A stretch of 64,000 nucleotides of DNA from Nitrospirota bacterium (GTDB lineage Bacteria > Nitrospirota > Thermodesulfovibrionia > Thermodesulfovibrionales > Magnetobacteriaceae): positions 1 to 64,000 of the forward strand of contig JADFYL010000002.1 of the NCBI GenBank assembly GCA_015233045.1. The letters are read 5' to 3'. Below the pieces are notes generated by a model, which was not told where the DNA came from, searched no databases, and was given only the letters and a program-made list of their open reading frames with translations. This document shows, one piece after another, positions 27,122 to 35,861 of this stretch. The position numbers and the translations under genes are program-made. How positions within the stretch are numbered: the stretch's first letter is position 1; each line of letters begins with the position of its first letter.

Positions 27122-27685
27122 CTACGCTATCATGTTAAGTGCTTGCACGCTGTTAGCTACGCTTGGCGCAGTCGTAAGTGAGTTTGCCGTGCTGGTGAAC
27201 TGTGCCAAAAGAGAGTTTAACGGACTGGCGGCCATCAACTGCTGCAACCCGACCGCGCCACTACCGGTAGTGTCTATCGCCGCAAAGTCCGACGCCGACA
27301 TGTTTAACTCGGCCGCTGTTAATTTGCCGTCTCCGTTTGTGTCATATTTATTGATTAGATTCTGAGTTGATGTCGTAATCTCCTGTTTAATGGCAGCCGT
27401 ATTTAACTCATTCACATCCAACTGGCCATCGCCGTTTGTGTCTATCGCGGCAAACGCCTGCGGGGACAACCCCATCTCGCTGGCGCTTAATGTGCCATCC
27501 CCGTTTTGATCCAGGGCGCTGATCATATTCGCTGTTTTTTGCTGCGTCTGATTGGAAAATTCAGCCAAAAAATCGCCATTGCCAGAGACAGCTTTATTTT
27601 GTGCCCCACCTTGTGACCCGCTCGTCCCAAAAATTGATGACAGCGCATCTGAAAACATCCCCGCGACCGCCCCTATGCCAACCAT
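27122..27685 (-). CDS. EF-hand calcium-binding protein
   Basis: 187 residues from the ATG at 27685, with AAGGAGG 5 nt upstream; a TTG at 27703 would put that site inside the gene. Three canonical EF-hand loops are visible: DQNGDGTLSASE, DTNGDGQLDVNE and DTNGDGKLTAAE. A fourth, DTTGSGAVGLQQ, is degenerate. The hands are arranged in two pairs separated by about 25 residues. The Gly/Ser-rich N-terminus is not a clear Sec signal peptide, so location is uncertain. It is probably a calcium-buffering or calcium-responsive protein. A terminator follows at 27036-27072. Confidence 0.85.
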   Translation of the reverse strand: MVGIGAVAGMFSDALSSIFGTSGSQGGAQNKAVSGNGDFLAEFSNQTQQKTANMISALDQNGDGTLSASEMGLSPQAFAAIDTNGDGQLDVNELNTAAIKQEITTSTQNLINKYDTNGDGKLTAAELNMSASDFAAIDTTGSGAVGLQQLMAASPLNSLLAQFTSTANSLTTAPSVANSVQALNMIA

Positions 27686-27895
27686 AGTAACCTCCTTACT
27701 CAATTATTTATCGCCACAAGGTTGAGAATTCTTTAATGCAAACCTCTTAACCCGACGGCTAATCTCATCCACGGTATTGTAAGCAAATAACATGCCAGAA
27801 TAGCGCCGTTAATATGCCGCAGATTGCGCCACAGATCGCTCAGAGGCCAGGTAATTTTTTCCCGTTGCCCATTGGACGAAAGAAAATACTGCCTG

Positions 27896-29998
27896 TTATT
27901 GCCGGAGTTTTTTGATATTGCAAAGCAGCCCTCTGAGGCGGTAAGAGCCGAAGGCGGGGTCATAGGGCGGGCAATCCGCCGTCAGAATATTGGCATTGGA
28001 TTCCCACAGAGCCTCAGAGTCATCGCCTCTCTCAGGAAACCACCACCCATGCTCAACGCTTATGACTTGTGGGTGGATGTCCACGGTTACGTGTGCCATG
28101 AATCTCGCCTGCCCGCGTATAGTGGAGACAATCGTCCAATCGCCCTCTGAAACGCCTATGGCCGCGGCCACCACAGGGTGGAGTTCGCAGGTGGGATGGG
28201 GATGCAGCCTGCGCAGTGAGGCCACCTGCCGCTGTTCACTGTGAAAAAATTCCCTGCTTCTGGCCCCGGTGATAAGGACATAAGGGTATTCGGCTAATAG
28301 TTCAGGGCAACCAATCGGGCCCTCATGTGGCTCCTCATACTCCGGCAGAGGCGGCAAGCCCATGCGTTTTAGCACCGAGCTGAATAGTTCCACTTTTTTA
28401 GACGGCGTACGAAACCCACGCTCCAGGTATTTTTTGTACTTATGGGGCGGTGTATGATAGCCCATTTGGGCAACCTCAGCGTGTGTCAATCCAGTTGGCG
28501 AGAGCTGGTGGGCGTAGATGTCCTTGTACGACATCTTTGAGCCGGGCAGGGCGAGCCGCTTTGACAGTTCGTCCATTATCCACTCGTCCTGACGGCACTG
28601 CCCTGTATGCGTAATGGCCGATTGCGCGTACACGTAATTCTCCGCAACGAGGGGAAACCCCTGAACATGGTCTATTTCTGTCCAAAAAGCGGCCGGCAGG
28701 ACATAATCTGCGAGGCGCGCCGTAGGGGTCATAAACAAATCTGTAACACACAACAGTTCCAGGGCGTTAAGGGCCTCATATACCTTCTTAGGATTGGCAA
28801 CAGTAAGCAGTGGGTTGCCGCCAAATATCATCAGAGACCTGATCTTGTACGGTATGCCATCTGTCATCGCCCTGAACAGGCCGGGTATGTGGGCAGAGGG
28901 CATATAGGCGCGCCAGCCACTGAGGAGCTTAAACTCTTCGCCACCAATCCTCTTTTTCGATGACTCAGGTGGTAGCTTATCCTTTAAGATGGGGTATCCT
29001 TTTAATATATTCATCCCCAGTATATCACCGCCGGGGCAGTCTATGTTACCCGTAATTGCTCGTAAAATCGCTACCGCCCTAACCGTTTGCAGGGAGTTCG
29101 AGTTTTGCTCAAGCCCTAGGCCCCAGTCCAGCACGGCCGGTCTTGACAGGGCGTATTGCCGTGCGGTTTTGACTATATCCGCTGCCTTTACCCATGTGAT
29201 TTTTTCAGCCCACTGTGGCGTATGTTTGGCCGTGTGTGCCTGTAATAAATCAAAGCCTGTCGTATGGTTGGCTACAAATTCTTTGTCAAACAGGCGCTCA
29301 TCAATGATAACATTTATCATGGAGAGGGCGAGGGCGGCGTCTGTGGCCGGTCTTATTGCAAGCCACGTCCCGCACTTTTGGGCGGTCTGTGTCCTTCTGG
29401 GGTCAATTGCAATTGTGGCGCAGCCCCCAGTCATTGCCCTTGCCACAGCGGGGGCAAGCTCACCGTCGGCGCTTGACACAAGGGGATTATGTCCCCAGAA
29501 GACAATACACTCAGGTCTTATCTTGCCGTAGTAGTCCCCTACGACAAAGCCTCCATAGGTCAAATGGCTTACGGTGATTCTGGGAATGAAGCACTGGGCC
29601 AGGCCAGGCTCATACCAGTTCGGTGTGCCGAGTGCGTTTGCAAACCTCACAACGTGCATGTAGTGGTGTCTGCCGGTGCCCTGCCCAATGGCTATTGACT
29701 CTGGCCCGTGTGTCTTTCTTAAATCATCAATCCTATCTGAAATTTCGTCGAGGGCCTCTGTCCATCCAATCTCTGTCCAGCGGTTTTCACCGCGGCGCCC
29801 GGCTCTCTTTAACGGCTGTTTAAGTCTGTCAGGATGGTTCGCTATATCCGGCGATTTTATCCCCTTTACGCACATCCATCCCCTGCTTATAGGGCTTTCG
29901 GGGTCGCCTTTTACCCTTACTACCCTGCCGTCCTCGACATGCACCAACACCCCGCAGCCACCATGGCACACCCTGCAGATACTCTTGTGTATGGGCAT
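27896..29998 (-). CDS. Molybdopterin-dependent oxidoreductase (bis-MGD, DMSO-reductase superfamily)
   Basis: 700 residues with no signal peptide, so cytoplasmic. The [4Fe-4S] motif is C8-x2-C11-x3-C15 with C43 in WMCVKG. The substrate-pocket region EPGLAQCFIPR places C136 where a Cys Mo/W ligand is found in the acetylene hydratase/polysulphide reductase branch. FWGHNPLVSSADGE, NIDCPGGDIL and YVLPAAFWTEIDH are typical cofactor-domain motifs. The C-terminal cofactor domain follows (YVLITGARSREFFHSEQRQ). No ferredoxin or membrane subunit gene is adjacent, so its electron partner and substrate are unknown. The start shares one base with the stop of the upstream Wza-like gene (TAATG), implying coupled translation. 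Confidence 0.88.
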   Translation of the reverse strand: MPIHKSICRVCHGGCGVLVHVEDGRVVRVKGDPESPISRGWMCVKGIKSPDIANHPDRLKQPLKRAGRRGENRWTEIGWTEALDEISDRIDDLRKTHGPESIAIGQGTGRHHYMHVVRFANALGTPNWYEPGLAQCFIPRITVSHLTYGGFVVGDYYGKIRPECIVFWGHNPLVSSADGELAPAVARAMTGGCATIAIDPRRTQTAQKCGTWLAIRPATDAALALSMINVIIDERLFDKEFVANHTTGFDLLQAHTAKHTPQWAEKITWVKAADIVKTARQYALSRPAVLDWGLGLEQNSNSLQTVRAVAILRAITGNIDCPGGDILGMNILKGYPILKDKLPPESSKKRIGGEEFKLLSGWRAYMPSAHIPGLFRAMTDGIPYKIRSLMIFGGNPLLTVANPKKVYEALNALELLCVTDLFMTPTARLADYVLPAAFWTEIDHVQGFPLVAENYVYAQSAITHTGQCRQDEWIMDELSKRLALPGSKMSYKDIYAHQLSPTGLTHAEVAQMGYHTPPHKYKKYLERGFRTPSKKVELFSSVLKRMGLPPLPEYEEPHEGPIGCPELLAEYPYVLITGARSREFFHSEQRQVASLRRLHPHPTCELHPVVAAAIGVSEGDWTIVSTIRGQARFMAHVTVDIHPQVISVEHGWWFPERGDDSEALWESNANILTADCPPYDPAFGSYRLRGLLCNIKKLRQ

Positions 29999-30813
29999 TA
30001 CTTAGAAGTCGGAATTGACAGCGATGGGGTACTTGATGAGGACTTGTTATGGAATATGTCAGACACCTGCTGAGTTAGGATTACGCCGCTTTCAATGGAG
30101 ATAAGAAATCCCATTATTGTACCAAACGCGGCGAAGTAATTGCCGAGTGTGCCAACCACGGTTGGCTTGACATATACCGCGTCTCCCGCCATTAAAACAA
30201 CATTTTGAGACGGGTCACCCTTGAGCGCCTTGTTTAAGTCAATACTGTAGACCTGCCCACCCCTTAGCAGCGCTATGTCGGATGTCTTTGCGCTATTGGT
30301 AACGCCCCCCGCCTTGGCGATCGCCTGAAGCAGGGTCGTGTTCTCTTCCATAGTGATGACGCTTTGAGTGGTTACCTCACCTATGACAAATATCTTCTTG
30401 CTTGATATTGTAACGGCGTTTATGCTGACCTTTGGATCTATGACATAATAGGCCAGCTTCTCCTCAAGTTTCTTTTCGACCTCAGGAATCGGCAGCCCCG
30501 TTACCTTAAACTCCCCTATAAGGGGGACAGAGATCATGCCGTCCATCCGGATTTTCATATTGCTCAAAGAAAGGTCGTCGTTTCTGAACACCTTTACCGT
30601 TATAATATCGCCTGAGCCAAGGGTAAAAGCCGGAGGCTCCACCGGCAGGGGATTTTCCCTGGTTACCTCTATTGGCTTACTTATGCCGGCAGTGGCGCAT
30701 CCAAAGAAAAACAGCACAAGCACGGCAACAAGCCTTCGCAGCAACATAGCCGCGGCAGCCACCCCAGTTTTGCTCGATTTGTGTCCGTTAGTCAGCATCG
30801 CACTAGTAAACAT
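29998..30813 (-). CDS. Wza-like polysaccharide export lipoprotein (Poly_export + SLBB)
   Basis: 271 residues. A lipoprotein signal with lipobox FFFGCATAG places Cys near residue 39. In-frame ATGs at 30798 and 30747 are alternatives; the last leaves a compact 16-residue signal sequence. The Poly_export domain reads LGSGDIITVKVFRNDDLS and GMISVPLIGEFKVTGLP. An SLBB domain follows (KIFVIGEVT, LLQAIAKAGGV, IALLRGG). A C-terminal hydrophobic segment spans about 228-250. Family members form the outer-membrane exit channel for exopolysaccharide or capsule. No Wzc/Wzx/Wzy gene is adjacent; it is instead translationally coupled to the molybdopterin enzyme. Confidence 0.88.
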   Translation of the reverse strand: MFTSAMLTNGHKSSKTGVAAAAMLLRRLVAVLVLFFFGCATAGISKPIEVTRENPLPVEPPAFTLGSGDIITVKVFRNDDLSLSNMKIRMDGMISVPLIGEFKVTGLPIPEVEKKLEEKLAYYVIDPKVSINAVTISSKKIFVIGEVTTQSVITMEENTTLLQAIAKAGGVTNSAKTSDIALLRGGQVYSIDLNKALKGDPSQNVVLMAGDAVYVKPTVVGTLGNYFAAFGTIMGFLISIESGVILTQQVSDIFHNKSSSSTPSLSIPTSK

Positions 30814-30990
30814 AACATAGCGGGATGATATGTTTCAAGTTTAAAGGTTATTCATGGGTAAAAAAAAATCGGGTTCCAGAAATTAACCCGCCATTGCCGT
30901 TGGCTGCCGGAGGCGTCCTATTACATTACCCGTTGCAAATAATGTAGAATATATGCTGTATCGTAACTATAAAGCAGAGCAGGGGGTATA

Positions 30991-31464
30991 ATGGCAATCA
31001 TTGCCAGTGGTGTTTTCGCGGCCTTATTAATCGGCAGGCTTGTCAGGCTTGTTCTGCTCAGGCTAAGGGTTATTAAGGGCGGCGCCAGTACAGTTAACGA
31101 TATTGTGTTAACCTATATTATCACGCTGGGTTTTATCATGTTAATGGCCAGATGGCAGGCGAGGCTGTTTATTCCCGGTGTTGCTGTCATGATTTTATAC
31201 GATGTCGCGCGGCTTAAACTGTCTGCCGTGAACCCTGTTGGCAGAAATGCGGGGCGCCAGGAGCAAGACCCATATGTGATACTTGGCGTACACGAAAACG
31301 ACTCCACAGAGAAAATAAGACAGGTATATCGAAAACTCCAGGAGACATACCACCCGGATAAACACGCGTCGGACTCAACAGAGGCGTCCATAGAGCAAAA
31401 AACCGAAAAGGTAAAACAAATCAACGCGGCCTTTGAGTGGATATTGAGGAGCCGCGGCGTGTGA
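30991..31464 (+). CDS. Membrane-anchored J-domain protein
   Basis: 157 residues, with AGGGGG 5 nt before the ATG. An N-terminal hydrophobic segment (about 1-20) and a second pair (about 35-70) are followed by a C-terminal J domain (about 92-155). It begins DPYVILGVHENDS and holds the essential HPD in YHPDKHAS. J domains stimulate Hsp70 ATPase activity; a membrane anchor suggests recruitment of DnaK to the inner membrane. No Zn-finger or substrate-binding domain is present (class C DnaJ). No dnaK lies in the window. Confidence 0.85.
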   Translation: MAIIASGVFAALLIGRLVRLVLLRLRVIKGGASTVNDIVLTYIITLGFIMLMARWQARLFIPGVAVMILYDVARLKLSAVNPVGRNAGRQEQDPYVILGVHENDSTEKIRQVYRKLQETYHPDKHASDSTEASIEQKTEKVKQINAAFEWILRSRGV

Positions 31465-31483
31465 CATAATCGTTTATGGTATA

Positions 31484-31513
31484 TTGAAAAATAAGCAATT
31501 TTAATTTTATGAT
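31484..31513 (+). promoter_or_regulatory. Sigma70-type promoter for acsA
   Basis: TTGAAA (31484-31489), 18-nt spacer, TATGAT (31508-31513). Start expected near 31520, giving a 40-nt leader that retains the GGAGG ribosome site. Confidence 0.55.
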
Positions 31514-31560
31514 AGGGTTGACTTTGGATAACCGTAATAATTAAATTGGAGGTACATCAT

Positions 31561-33549
31561 ATGCAGGGAACAGGGAATATTGACGTACTAATGGACGAAA
31601 ACAGGTTGTTTCCACCGCCTAATGGGTTTTCCGAAAAGGCCCATATCAAGAGCATGGAGGAGTATGCGAAGATCTACGAAAGGTCAGTAAACGACCCGGA
31701 GGGATTCTGGGCGGAGATGGCGGAGAAAAACCTCCACTGGTATAAGAAATGGGATAAAGTCCTCGACTATGATTTCAACAAACCGTATGTCAAATGGTTT
31801 GAGGGTGGCAAGTTAAACGCCTCATACAACTGCCTTGACAAATTCGTAAAATCCTCGGCAAGGAACAAGGCAGCCATCATATGGGAGTCCAACTCTGGTG
31901 AGATCACCAAGACATACACCTATCAGCAGCTCTACTATGAGGTCAACCGCTTTGCCAACGTGCTGAAAAAGCATGGGATAAAAAAAGGCGACAGGGTGAC
32001 GATATACCTGCCGATGCTCCCAGAGACTGTTATATCCTTGCTGGCGTGTGCCAGAATTGGGGCGATTCACAGTGTGGTATTCGGCGGTTTCAGCGCTCAG
32101 GCCCTGAAAGAAAGGATACAGGACTGTGGCTCCAAATTGGTGATAACCGCGGACTACAGCGCCAGAGGAAACAAGTTTGTCCCCCTTAAAGCAAATGCGG
32201 ACGAGGCCGTGCTGCATTGCCCGTCGGTCGAAAAAATGATAGTCGTCAGGGAGTACTCCGCAACCCTGGCTATGGTTGCAACCGTGGCGGGCAGGGATTT
32301 CTGGTGGAACGACGAGATAAACGCCCCTGATATAAAATCATACTGCGAACCGGAGTGGATGGACGCCGAGGACCCGCTGTTTATACTCTACACCTCCGGC
32401 TCAACCGGAAAGCCCAAGGGGGTGCTGCACACGACGGGCGGTTACATGCTTTATACAAACTGCACGTTTAAGTGGATATTTGACTACAGGGACGAAGATG
32501 TTTTCTTTTGCACGGCCGACATAGGCTGGATAACCGGACATAGTTACATTGTATATGGCCCTCTCAGTAACGGTGCCACGGCGATTCTCTTTGAGGGAAT
32601 TCCCACGTACCCTAATCCTGGGCGGTTATGGAACATTGTGGAAAAATACGGCGTGAATATCTTTTATACCGCCCCGACGGCCATAAGGGCGCTTATGAAA
32701 GAGGGAGACCATTGGGTCAACAAGTATGATCTGTCATCGCTGAGGCTCATCGCCTCTGTCGGCGAGCCGATTAACCCTGAGGCATGGATGTGGTACTACA
32801 ATACAGTCGGGGGAGGGAAGCTGCCTATTGCGGACACGTGGTGGCAGACTGAGACGGGAGGCATACTGATAACCCCGCTGCCCGGCGCTATGACACTGAA
32901 ACCGGGCTCGGCGTGCAGGCCGTTTCCCGGAATCGTTCCCGTTGTGTTAAAAGAAGACGGCACGCCTGCCGGGGCAAACGAAGGCGGCTATCTCACAATA
33001 AAAAAGCCGTGGCCTGGAATGCTCAGAGGGACATACGGCGACCCTGAGAACAAGCGTATCAAAGAGGTATATTTTTCTCGTTTCCCCGGCGTGTATTTCA
33101 GCGGAGACGGCGCGCGGTGTGACGAGGACGGCGACTACTGGCTGATGGGCAGAATAGACGACGTAATAAATATCTCCGGCCACAGGCTTGGCACCGCCGA
33201 GGTGGAATCCGCCCTTGTAAGCCACGAATCCGTAGCCGAGGCGGCGGTAGTAGGGTTTCCACACAACATTAAGGGCGAGGGGTTGTATGTTTACGTCACA
33301 TTAAAAGAAGGCCATACGCAGTCGGATGATTTAAAGAAACGGCTCATAGATCACGTCAGGGCGGCAATTGGAGCAATCGCGACACCGGACAAATTACAGT
33401 TCTCCCCCGCGCTGCCAAAGACCAGAAGCGGTAAGATCATGCGCAGAATACTCAGAAATATCGCCAAAGGAGATGTTGACAACCTTGGCGACACGAGCAC
33501 CCTGGCCGACCCGCTTGTTGTGGACGACCTTGTCAACGGCAGGCAGTAG
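31561..33549 (+). CDS. acsA: Acetyl-CoA synthetase (AMP-forming)
   Basis: 662 residues from the ATG at 31561, preceded by GGAGG at 9 nt; an ATG at 31546 would overlap that site. Motifs: [14 protein letters not shown] (P-loop), [28 protein letters not shown], and [19 protein letters not shown] at the hinge. [12 protein letters not shown] near the C-terminus carries the catalytic Lys controlled by acetylation in other bacteria. It activates acetate to acetyl-CoA in the cytoplasm. The stop shares a base with the GTG of the c-di-GMP gene (TAGTG). Confidence 0.97.
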   Translation: MQGTGNIDVLMDENRLFPPPNGFSEKAHIKSMEEYAKIYERSVNDPEGFWAEMAEKNLHWYKKWDKVLDYDFNKPYVKWFEGGKLNASYNCLDKFVKSSARNKAAIIWESNSGEITKTYTYQQLYYEVNRFANVLKKHGIKKGDRVTIYLPMLPETVISLLACARIGAIHSVVFGGFSAQALKERIQDCGSKLVITADYSARGNKFVPLKANADEAVLHCPSVEKMIVVREYSATLAMVATVAGRDFWWNDEINAPDIKSYCEPEWMDAEDPLFILYTSGSTGKPKGVLHTTGGYMLYTNCTFKWIFDYRDEDVFFCTADIGWITGHSYIVYGPLSNGATAILFEGIPTYPNPGRLWNIVEKYGVNIFYTAPTAIRALMKEGDHWVNKYDLSSLRLIASVGEPINPEAWMWYYNTVGGGKLPIADTWWQTETGGILITPLPGAMTLKPGSACRPFPGIVPVVLKEDGTPAGANEGGYLTIKKPWPGMLRGTYGDPENKRIKEVYFSRFPGVYFSGDGARCDEDGDYWLMGRIDDVINISGHRLGTAEVESALVSHESVAEAAVVGFPHNIKGEGLYVYVTLKEGHTQSDDLKKRLIDHVRAAIGAIATPDKLQFSPALPKTRSGKIMRRILRNIAKGDVDNLGDTSTLADPLVVDDLVNGRQ

Positions 33550-35834
33550 TGGACCCTGCGGTTTTGCTTGACGCCATACTTAGGTCATCTATTGATATGG
33601 CCATAGCGGCGGCCGATGCGGATTTGATTGTCAGGTATATGAATCCAGCGGCTGAGGAGATGTTTGGTTGCAGTGCCGCCTATACATTAGGCAAGACTGT
33701 GGCAGAGGTTCATAAGAGAGAAAGTGTTGGCCACGCACGCTTTCTCTCGGCTATGGAGATAGTAAAAAAAGACGGGCAGCACACCTTCACCTATGTAAGG
33801 GACAGAGAGGACGGCACACAACGGTATATAGAGGCCAAGGTATCGTGTATGTGGGGCGCTGGCCATACCCTGATGGGCTATGTCATGGCCGCCCGCGACA
33901 TAACAGGGAGCAGACTTTCGGCGCAGTCCTTGCAGTATCGCGTCCAGATAGACAAACTTATCGCCTCCATCTCGACGAGTTTTATAAACATTGTCGGCAG
34001 CGAAATAAAGGCCGAGATCAGAAATGCCCTTGAGCATGTTGGCGTTGTCCTTGGGGTTGACAATAGCTGCACGGTGCTTTTCTCTGACGAGGGTGTGCCT
34101 GATGAGCTGTTCCGGTGGAGTCCACATCGCATTCCTGAATCTGCGGGGAAGTGCAATACCTTGATGCTTGAACGCTCCGACGACGACAAGCTAAGGTTAT
34201 TTGCATCCAACTCCATGCCGTGGTTTAAGGAAATGATCGGCAAAGGAGAGGTTATTTGCATAAACGCACTGGACGCGGTGCCTGAGCCAGATAATTCAGT
34301 CTTGTCGGGCAAGGGTATCAAGTCTATGATAGTCGCCCCTATGGCCTTAGGCGGGCAGCCCGCCGGATTTCTCTCCTTTTCAACCGTCATGTCTGAAAGG
34401 CAGTGGACGCCAGAGGATGTCCTGCTGGTGAAGATGATAAGCGAGATATTCGCCAACGCCGTTATGAGAGGCAAAAACGAACAGATGCTTAAGACCCTTG
34501 CACACTATGACCCGTTGACCGGGCTTCCCAACAGGGTACTGTTTAATGACCGCCTGAATCAGGCCATAGAGCAGGCAACGCGCAACTCACGCCTTGTGGC
34601 GCTGTTATTTCTTGACCTTGACAGTTTTAAGCTGGTAAACGACACACTAGGGCATGATGTAGGGGACTTGCTGCTGAAAGAGACCTCGCAGCGCCTTGTC
34701 AGCAACGTGCGCAAGTCAGACACTGTAGCACGCATGGGCGGCGACGAGTTCACCGTCATCCTAAGCAACATAGAGCAGGACAAGTATGCGGTCGGTGTGG
34801 CGAACAAAATAATTGAAGCCGTATCGAAGCCGTATTATCTCAACGGCCAGGAGTGTTCTGTTGGTGTGAGTATAGGGGTCAGTATCTTTCCTAATGATTC
34901 ACACGATGCCTCTGTGCTGCTGAAAAATGCCGACATGGCCATGTATCAGGTAAAAGAGCACGGGAAGAATGGTTTCCAGTTTTTCTCTACGGGTATGAAC
35001 ACACGGGCGGTTAAACGGCTCAAAATTGAGAGAAGCCTTCGTAAGAATCTCGAAAAACAGCTTTTTAAAATAACATACCAGCCGCAACTCGACATAAACT
35101 CAGGAATGATCATTGGACTTGAGGCCCTGCTGCACTGGGAAATCAAGGGAATGAAGGACTTAGACCACAGGGAAATCGTCTCTGTTGCCAAAGAGAGTGG
35201 ACTTATAATACCAATCGGCCAATGGTTTCTACGCCGTGTGTGCGCGCAGGGCGCACAGTGGCAAGCCCAGGGATTTCAGAATGTGCATATCGCCGTAAAG
35301 ATCCATAGCCGCCAGTTTATGCAGGAAAATCTGGCGGGTATTATAAGGCAAACGCTTGATGAGACCGGCCTTGCCCCCAACAGTCTTGAGCTTGAGCTGA
35401 CAGAGGGTACAATAATGCAGGACGTGGATGACTCTATCGGTATTATCAAAGAATTAAAGGCAATTGGCCTCTTTATCACGATTGACGATTTCGGCACCGG
35501 CTACTCATCCCTAAGCCATCTTAAGCGATTCCCTATTGATTCGCTGAAAATTGACAGGCAGTTCATACAAAATGTCACAACAGACATGGACTACTCGGCC
35601 ATAGCGAGGGCAATTATTGCACTGGCACACACGCTGAACATGAAGGTGATAGCCGAAGGTGTTGAGACATTTGAGCAACTGGAGTTTCTCCGGTCTTTGA
35701 AGTGCGACGAGGCTCAGGGACACCTGTTCAGCTCCCCCCTTTCAGCCGAAGACATAACGCAGCAGCTGACAGAAGAGCAATATTTCATCCTGTTAACAAG
35801 AGAAACAGGCGTGGCTGTCACTCCGTCAGGTTAG
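33549..35834 (+). CDS. PAS-GAF-GGDEF-EAL c-di-GMP protein with altered EAL site
   Basis: 761 residues from a GTG overlapping the acsA stop. PAS (about 5-125), GAF-like region (about 140-310), GGDEF (about 320-480) with RMGGDEFTVIL intact, then EAL (about 495-755). The EAL motif reads LEALLHWE, and ELTE, IDDFGTGYSS, LKIDRQF, IAEGVET and AQGHLF are present. The conserved metal-binding Asn of VNxS is Lys here (VKIHSRQF), so phosphodiesterase activity is doubtful. The protein is probably a diguanylate cyclase with a regulatory EAL domain. No transmembrane segments. Coupling to acsA may link it to acetate metabolism, or merely reflect compaction. Confidence 0.9.
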   Translation: MDPAVLLDAILRSSIDMAIAAADADLIVRYMNPAAEEMFGCSAAYTLGKTVAEVHKRESVGHARFLSAMEIVKKDGQHTFTYVRDREDGTQRYIEAKVSCMWGAGHTLMGYVMAARDITGSRLSAQSLQYRVQIDKLIASISTSFINIVGSEIKAEIRNALEHVGVVLGVDNSCTVLFSDEGVPDELFRWSPHRIPESAGKCNTLMLERSDDDKLRLFASNSMPWFKEMIGKGEVICINALDAVPEPDNSVLSGKGIKSMIVAPMALGGQPAGFLSFSTVMSERQWTPEDVLLVKMISEIFANAVMRGKNEQMLKTLAHYDPLTGLPNRVLFNDRLNQAIEQATRNSRLVALLFLDLDSFKLVNDTLGHDVGDLLLKETSQRLVSNVRKSDTVARMGGDEFTVILSNIEQDKYAVGVANKIIEAVSKPYYLNGQECSVGVSIGVSIFPNDSHDASVLLKNADMAMYQVKEHGKNGFQFFSTGMNTRAVKRLKIERSLRKNLEKQLFKITYQPQLDINSGMIIGLEALLHWEIKGMKDLDHREIVSVAKESGLIIPIGQWFLRRVCAQGAQWQAQGFQNVHIAVKIHSRQFMQENLAGIIRQTLDETGLAPNSLELELTEGTIMQDVDDSIGIIKELKAIGLFITIDDFGTGYSSLSHLKRFPIDSLKIDRQFIQNVTTDMDYSAIARAIIALAHTLNMKVIAEGVETFEQLEFLRSLKCDEAQGHLFSSPLSAEDITQQLTEEQYFILLTRETGVAVTPSG

Positions 35835-35861
35835 CCCCCCCTGATGGTTTATTCAACATAA

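Noticed and set aside
27896-29998. Acetylene hydratase
   Set aside because: The Asp that follows the second FeS Cys in that enzyme is His here, and overall length and motifs fit the general oxidoreductase group.
31518-31546. TTGACT-17-TTAAAT as the acsA promoter
   Set aside because: Transcription would begin past the GGAGG ribosome site; the upstream TTGAAA-18-TATGAT keeps it.
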